64,000 bases of DNA from Frigoribacterium sp. Leaf263. Its GTDB lineage: Bacteria; Actinomycetota; Actinomycetes; Actinomycetales; Microbacteriaceae. Location: contig NZ_LMMO01000003.1 in the NCBI RefSeq assembly GCF_001422285.1, forward strand, positions 263,297-327,296. The letters are read 5' to 3'. Positions within the stretch are counted from its first letter, which is position 1. The number at the start of each line of letters is the position of its first letter. The notes below the pieces were generated by a model, which was not told where the DNA came from, ran no database searches, and was given only the letters and a program-made list of their open reading frames with translations. Positions 59,850-64,000 of the stretch are shown piece by piece. Made by a program: the position numbers and the translations under genes.

Positions 59850-61401
59850 GGGAGGACTCCTCGGCAGGGGTGGCGATGGCGGTCGCAGGGGCGGATGCGG
59901 TCGAAGGGGCAGGGGTGGTCGATCCGGCGGGGGTGGCCGTGCTGGCCGGCGCGTCGGACGTCCGCGCCCGCAGCATGCCGACCGCGACGAGCACGGCGGC
60001 GACGGCCGCGAGGCCGAGCCCGGCGATGGTGAGGGCGTCCTCGAATCCTGAGAGACGCGGGGCCGTCCACGGGACGGTCGTGATGCTCCCGGTGACGAAC
60101 GCGGCGACGATGGTTCCCGCGGCGGCGACCGCGACCCCGCCGGCGAGCTCGCTCGAGGTGTCGACGAGGGCCGCGCCCATCGAGGTGCGGTCGACGGGGA
60201 GGCCCGTGAGCACGGAGGCGCCTGCGACGACGCCGACGACGCGCATGCCGGCGGCGACGAGCACGAGCGCGACGAGCACCCAGACGTACCCGTGACGACT
60301 CAGGGCGCCGAAGACCACGAGGCCCGACACGACCGTGACCGCGCTGACCCATGCGGCGCGGCTCAGGCCGACCCGCTGCACGAACGGCCCCACGAGGCGC
60401 CCTCCGGCCAGGAGCACGACGACCTGCGGCGACGTGCCGACGGCGGCGAGGGCCGGCGGCCAGCCCCAGGCGAACTGCAGCTGCAGCGTCACGAGGTACG
60501 ACATCCCGGCGACGGCGAGGCCCGACGCGGCCTTGAACGCCAGCCCGCTCGACACCAGGGGGCGGGCGAGCAGACGCAGGTCGACCACCGGGTGCCGCGC
60601 GGTCCGCACGCGCACGACGAATCCGACCCCGCATGCGACGGTCAGGGCGCCGGCGACCCACCCCCACGAGGAGGCGGTGGTCGCCCCCACGACGACGGTC
60701 GGCGTCACGAGCAGCCCCGTCACGGTCGCGGCCCCGAGCAGAGCGCCGCCCACGTCGACGGGGTCGTGCCGCAGCCCCGCGGGTGCATCCGGAGCGACTC
60801 CGGATCGGATGCCGACGAACGCCAGCGCGGCGATCGGCACGTCGGCCAGCAGCAGCACCTGCCACGGAGCGATGGCGAGCACGAACCCGCCGACGGTCGG
60901 GCCGACGGCCAGGCCGACGAGCCCCGCGGTCGAGATCACCGTCAGGGCCCGCACGCGCAGGCCCTCGTCGTCGAACAGCCGGAACGCCAGCGCCATCGAC
61001 CCGGGGGTGGTCATCGCCGCGGCGACACCCGTCAGCACCCGGACGGCGATGAGCTGCTCGGTGGTCGTGACCGCCACGGTCGCGAGGCTCGCCACGGCGA
61101 GGAGCGCGAGGCCGACGAGCATCACCCGGCGGCGTCCCACCCGGTCGGCGACGGCGCCGAAGAGCAGCATGAGCGCGCCGAAGGCGACCGCGTAGGCGCC
61201 GGACACCCACTGCAGCCCCGTGGTCGACGAGCCCAGCTCGCGGCCGATCGTCGGCAGCGCGACGTTCAGCACCGAGGTGTCGAGCATCTCGAACAGGAAC
61301 ACCGCGGACAGCCCGGCCAGGGCGATCGACGCATCGGACAGCCGGGGAGGCGCGTCGGCGGCGACCCGCCGGCCGCGGGGGAGAGAGGGGCTGGGTGGCA
61401 C
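59842..61401 (-). CDS. MFS drug exporter (DHA2-like, 14 helices)
   Basis: A 519-aa major facilitator. M-L-D-T-S-V-L-N-V-A-L-P-T-I in helix 1 and G-A-V-A-D-R-V-G-R-R-R in loop 2-3 are classic for DHA2 multidrug exporters; about 14 helices follow, with a Ser/Thr/Ala/Pro tail. GTG at 61401 is chosen for the AAGGAG 8 nt upstream. Longer upstream frames are Arg-rich and non-coding in character. It precedes the esterase gene with an overlap. Confidence 0.9.
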   Translation of the reverse strand: MPPSPSLPRGRRVAADAPPRLSDASIALAGLSAVFLFEMLDTSVLNVALPTIGRELGSSTTGLQWVSGAYAVAFGALMLLFGAVADRVGRRRVMLVGLALLAVASLATVAVTTTEQLIAVRVLTGVAAAMTTPGSMALAFRLFDDEGLRVRALTVISTAGLVGLAVGPTVGGFVLAIAPWQVLLLADVPIAALAFVGIRSGVAPDAPAGLRHDPVDVGGALLGAATVTGLLVTPTVVVGATTASSWGWVAGALTVACGVGFVVRVRTARHPVVDLRLLARPLVSSGLAFKAASGLAVAGMSYLVTLQLQFAWGWPPALAAVGTSPQVVVLLAGGRLVGPFVQRVGLSRAAWVSAVTVVSGLVVFGALSRHGYVWVLVALVLVAAGMRVVGVVAGASVLTGLPVDRTSMGAALVDTSSELAGGVAVAAAGTIVAAFVTGSITTVPWTAPRLSGFEDALTIAGLGLAAVAAVLVAVGMLRARTSDAPASTATPAGSTTPAPSTASAPATAIATPAEESSRA

Positions 61402-61725
61402 GAGACGCACTCCTTCTGGGAAGAAGTGGCGACTCGTTCGATGCCGCGTGCAGGTGCGTCGCAGAGCGCGACGCCTTTTACCTCGGTGACGTGAACGATA
61501 CACCGGCTGCTGCGGAAGGCGGACTCCACTCTTGATCGAGCCTTCAGCCGCGAACGTCCGGTCCCGCCCGGGCGGTATCGGACGGCCTCGCGCGCCGGGT
61601 GCTCCGCCTGCGATCGCGACGGATGACGCGCTGGTCCTGCTCGGGGTGACGGGCGCGCTCGAATCGAGCAGCGCGTCGTGCCCCAGGGAGGCCCCGGCGA
61701 TCCGCCCGACTCGAGGAGGTGTCGG
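61402..61725. other. 324-nt stretch without a supportable gene
   Basis: Frames here are Arg/Pro-rich or interrupted. The stretch lies between the MFS gene and an 18-codon ORF stub and next to a fusion gene, so it may be decayed coding DNA. Part must hold the MFS promoter. Confidence 0.45.
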
Positions 61726-61779
61726 TCAGTCGTCGCTCTCGGCGACTCTCGCGAGGGTGTCGCTGCTGAAGCTGGTCAT
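61726..61779 (-). pseudogene. 17-codon ORF with strong ribosome site; probable gene stub
   Basis: GGAAGGAGA lies just before ATG and the frame reads M-T-S-F-S-S-D-T-L-A-R-V-A-E-S-D-D then stops. The opening resembles the N-terminus of DUF2255-type proteins, from memory. The ribosome site and gene-like start without a body suggest truncation. Low confidence. Confidence 0.3.
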
Positions 61780-61846
61780 CGATTCTCCTTCCCTGTCGCG
61801 CACCGTCCAGGAGCGGCACGGAGCGGCAGGCCCGTGTCTGCACTTC

Positions 61847-62206
61847 TCATCTGCCCGCGAAGTCGTCGTCGGTGATGTGCTCGAGCCAGGTGGTGGTGCT
61901 GGCCGGGTCGTCGCCGTTCTCGAGCATCGCGATGTGCTCCATGAAGACGCCGGGGGCGGCGGCATGGAAGTGCTCCTGGCCGGGCGGGGTGTAGATCGTC
62001 TGACCGGGGTGGACGTCGATGATCCGACCGTCGCGGGTGCCGAAGCGGCCGACGCCGGCGGTGATCAGGCTGCGGTCGCGTGCGGACAGTTCCGCGCGGT
62101 TCCAGACGTCCTCGAAGAGGACGTCGTCGGTGAGGGCGGCGAGCTTCGGGGCGAAGTCCCCGAACACGTTCCGTCCGCCCCCGACCTGCTTGGGCTGGTC
62201 TGCCAT
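61847..62206 (-). CDS. In-frame chimera: carboxymuconolactone-decarboxylase N-terminus plus cupin C-terminus
   Basis: A 119-aa ORF. Residues about 13-50 (F-G-D-F-A-P-K-L-A-A-L-T-D-D-V-L-F-E-D-V-W...L-S-A-R-D-R-S-L-I-T) match the start of the CMD family. The rest (about 51-119: G-R-F-G-T-R-D-G, H-P-G-Q-T-I-Y-T-P-P-G-Q-E-H-F-H, M-L-E, W-L-E-H-I-T-D) matches the second half of a single-domain cupin. Both domains are incomplete: the CMD lacks its cysteine/histidine part and the cupin its first motif. An internal deletion that joined two neighbouring genes is the simplest explanation. AGGAGAAG precedes the ATG. Confidence 0.65.
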   Translation of the reverse strand: MADQPKQVGGGRNVFGDFAPKLAALTDDVLFEDVWNRAELSARDRSLITAGVGRFGTRDGRIIDVHPGQTIYTPPGQEHFHAAAPGVFMEHIAMLENGDDPASTTTWLEHITDDDFAGR

Positions 62207-62479
62207 CACTCTTCTCCTGCCTGGTGCGTGCTCGACGATGTCGTCATCGCCTGGATGCCACGAAACCCCGGACGGGAGTCCTGAGGGAGGCACTGATGTG
62301 ACACCCTTCGCCGAGCCGCTCGTCGCGGGCGAGTCGTCAGTCGTCGGTGTACCCGGACGAGATGCTGCGAGGGTGTGCCTGACGGGACACCCCCGTGGGG
62401 GCCTCAGGCTCGCGCCGCGCCGTCGGCTCGATTTGTGCGGCGCTCGACAGCTGTGGCATACTCGACGAGTTGCAAATAC

Positions 62480-62552
62480 GGCCCCATCGTATAGCGGCCT
62501 AGTACGTCGCCCTCTCACGGCGGTAACACGGGTTCGAATCCCGTTGGGGTCA
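62480..62552 (+). tRNA. tRNA-Glu (anticodon CUC)
   Basis: A 73-nt cloverleaf. GGCCCCA pairs with TGGGGTC with one wobble; the anticodon loop is CTCTCAC with anticodon CTC; T-loop GTTCGAATC; discriminator A at 62552; CCA not encoded. Confidence 0.97.
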
Positions 62553-62557
62553 CAACC

Positions 62558-62593
62558 ACGAAACCCGCTCAGCTCCGGCTGAGCGGGTTTCGT
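62558..62593 (+). terminator. Terminator after tRNA-Glu
   Basis: ACGAAACCCGCTCAG pairs perfectly with CTGAGCGGGTTTCGT across CTCCGG. Confidence 0.85.
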
Positions 62594-62671
62594 CGTCTCC
62601 CCGCGCCTGCGGGCCGCCGGCACCCGGCACCGGCACCCGGCACCCCCGAGAACCGCCGCCCGCTCGGTCCG

Positions 62672-64000
62672 TCACCGCGAGGGCACGACGTTCCGGGCCG
62701 TCCCCTCCAGCAGACGGGCCACCCCGTCCACGTCGACCTCGACGAAGCGCCCGGCCCAGGTGCCGATCTGCAGCTGACCCGCGAACGACCACAGCGTCTC
62801 GCCCGTCGCGAGGTCGAACCCGACGAGGGTCGAGCGCCCGCCCGAGCTGCCGAAGGCGAGGGCGTACCCGACGGTGCGCGACGCGGCGACCACCACCGCG
62901 CCGTCCGGCAGGGCGATGGTCGCGCGGGCGGCCCCGGTCTCGCCGTCGAGGGCGACGACCGACTGCGGGCCGGCGCCGGGTGCGGTGACGGTGGCGTACA
63001 CCGTGTCGTCGGTCTGCCCGGGCAGCCCGTCGGCGCTCGAGGCCCCGTCCGCCGGCCTCGACCACCGCACCTCCCCGGTGCTCCAGTCGACGCAGCTGAG
63101 CTGGTCGTCGCTCAGATCGGTGACGGTGAGGCACGTCCGCGACGTCGAGTACGAGCCCGACGCCGCCGGGGTGGAGCTCCAGAGCGGCCGTCCGTCGAAG
63201 TCGACGGCGGCGAAGCCCCGGTCGACGCCGCGGACCGGCCCCACGATCGAGTCCGGGCGGGCGACGTAGCCCCCGAGCGCGGCGAGGTCCCCGCGCCACG
63301 GGGTCTCGCGACCGTCGAGTCCGACCTGTACCGTGCCTCCCGGGCGGGCGACCACGAGGCGGTCCGGCAGAGCGAGGGCCTGGCCCTCGAGACTCCCGGG
63401 GCCGGCCCAGAGCACGAGGTCGAGATCGCGGACGTCGCGCAGCTGGAACGCGAACGTCGCGCCCTCGGCCGTCTGCCCGCCGGTCATCACCGTCCGGCCC
63501 GCCGTCTGGAACTGCTCCGAGTCGACCGTCGTCACCGGCGCCGTCCGCTGCCTCAGCTCACCGGTGGTCGCGTCGAGGGTGACGAGGACCGTCTGGCCGC
63601 CCGCCCGGGCCCGCACCACGACGATGCGGGCGTCGTCGACGACCGTGGCCGACGCGAGCTCCACCGGGCCCCGCAGCCCGAGCGCCTGGAGGTCGTCGGC
63701 CACGTCGTACACCCACAGCACGCGCCCGAGGTCGGTGTCGAACGACGCCAGTCGAGTGCCCACGCCCGCCGTGGCCCCGCCGCAGTCGCCGTCGTTGGCG
63801 AAGCCGTAGGTCCACGCGCCGGCCGCGCGCAGCAGCACCCGACGATCGTCGATCGGCTCGTCCCGGAACCGCAGGCACTCCGCCGGCGTCCCGGGCGCGA
63901 GCGCGGCACCGAGGTCGATCGACCAGCCGGTGGCCGTCGGGGCCTCCCGCAGGTCGTCCACCGCGACGCCGCGCCACGGCGGGTCCGCCCCGTACCGCGG
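62672..64000 (-). CDS. PQQ-like beta-propeller protein (5' end outside the window)
   Basis: At least 443 codons are open to the window edge; coding bias continues past an internal GTG at 63961, so the start is upstream. Repeats of the type L-D-A-T-T-G-E-L, V-D-W-S-T-G-E-V-R-W, L-D-G-E-T-G-A and F-D-L-A-T-G-E-T-L-W mark four or more PQQ/WD-like blades. Two Cys (in L-S-C-V-D and T-C-L-T) may pair if exported. Function unknown; similar proteins in Actinobacteria are membrane-anchored. Confidence 0.75.
   Translation of the reverse strand, partial: PRYGADPPWRGVAVDDLREAPTATGWSIDLGAALAPGTPAECLRFRDEPIDDRRVLLRAAGAWTYGFANDGDCGGATAGVGTRLASFDTDLGRVLWVYDVADDLQALGLRGPVELASATVVDDARIVVVRARAGGQTVLVTLDATTGELRQRTAPVTTVDSEQFQTAGRTVMTGGQTAEGATFAFQLRDVRDLDLVLWAGPGSLEGQALALPDRLVVARPGGTVQVGLDGRETPWRGDLAALGGYVARPDSIVGPVRGVDRGFAAVDFDGRPLWSSTPAASGSYSTSRTCLTVTDLSDDQLSCVDWSTGEVRWSRPADGASSADGLPGQTDDTVYATVTAPGAGPQSVVALDGETGAARATIALPDGAVVVAASRTVGYALAFGSSGGRSTLVGFDLATGETLWSFAGQLQIGTWAGRFVEVDVDGVARLLEGTARNVVPSR

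Noticed and set aside
61544-61843. 99-codon minus-strand Arg-rich ORF after the stub
   Set aside because: About a third arginine, no ribosome site, no family resemblance; most likely non-coding.
61532-62284. 250-codon plus-strand ORF across the cupin chimera
   Set aside because: It is antisense to the chimera and the short stub, both of which have good ribosome sites; the plus frame has none and no recognisable domain.

Overview
The window is about 64 kb of very G+C-rich chromosomal DNA (roughly 70% by eye, with strong G/C at third codon positions). The gene content is actinobacterial: two WhiB regulators, MtrA-MtrB-LpqB, Rv3235-like and DUF3499 proteins, PdtaS, a long hibernation factor and a SecA without a C-terminal zinc motif. 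The DUF5719 protein, the codon bias and the wall/secretion gene order suggest Micrococcales, probably Microbacteriaceae; genus cannot be fixed from sequence alone. No prophage, insertion sequence or CRISPR array was seen. It is a mostly housekeeping segment with one small eroded patch near the right end.

Layout. 1-7.4 kb: whiB2, a large membrane glycosyltransferase, a DUF5719 protein, a Rv3259-like protein, DUF3499, phosphomannomutase manB and a copper-type CsoR repressor. 7.4-14.7 kb: an envelope cluster RDD / SpoIIM / DUF58 / MoxR ATPase / DUF4350 / DUF4129 / multi-pass membrane protein. 14.8-26.2 kb: mtrA-mtrB-lpqB, a ComF-like protein, hpf, secA, a Rv3235-like protein, pdtaS and whiB1. 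This order echoes the Rv3260c-Rv3219 region of Mycobacterium tuberculosis, with the MoxR cluster inserted. 26.3-41.5 kb: a small membrane protein, bcp, tRNA-Lys, an array of six hairpin repeats, an amino-acid permease, a glycine-betaine type ABC importer (proVWX), an MscS channel, a 58-aa membrane peptide, an ArsB-like permease, a CorA-like channel, a fructosamine-kinase-like protein and trehalose synthesis (otsAB). 41.6-48.3 kb: a complete Mrp Na+/H+ antiporter operon with fused A and B subunits. 48.3-57.5 kb: ilvD, ilvB-ilvN, ilvC, mtlD, two small membrane proteins and serA. 57.6-64 kb: a metallo-beta-lactamase-fold protein, a small membrane protein, an esterase, an MFS exporter, an apparent two-gene deletion fusion, tRNA-Glu and a partial PQQ-type beta-propeller gene.

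How the genes work together. The left half handles envelope building and sensing: mannose-1-phosphate supply, glycosyl transfer, MtrAB-LpqB signalling, SecA export and redox/NO-type WhiB control. The middle holds salt and turgor functions side by side: betaine uptake, MscS release, trehalose synthesis and Mrp sodium/proton exchange. The right half makes branched-chain amino acids and serine.

Regulatory sequence is unusually readable. Many genes have a TANNNT-like -10 hexamer only 6-9 nt before the start codon and no Shine-Dalgarno sequence, as expected for leaderless transcripts. Two perfect palindromes stand out: 18 bp before whiB2, and 30 bp exactly between two divergent leaderless promoters. 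A 10-mer, AGGAGGCGCG, recurs at least 20 times on both strands, mostly in the small non-coding fraction.
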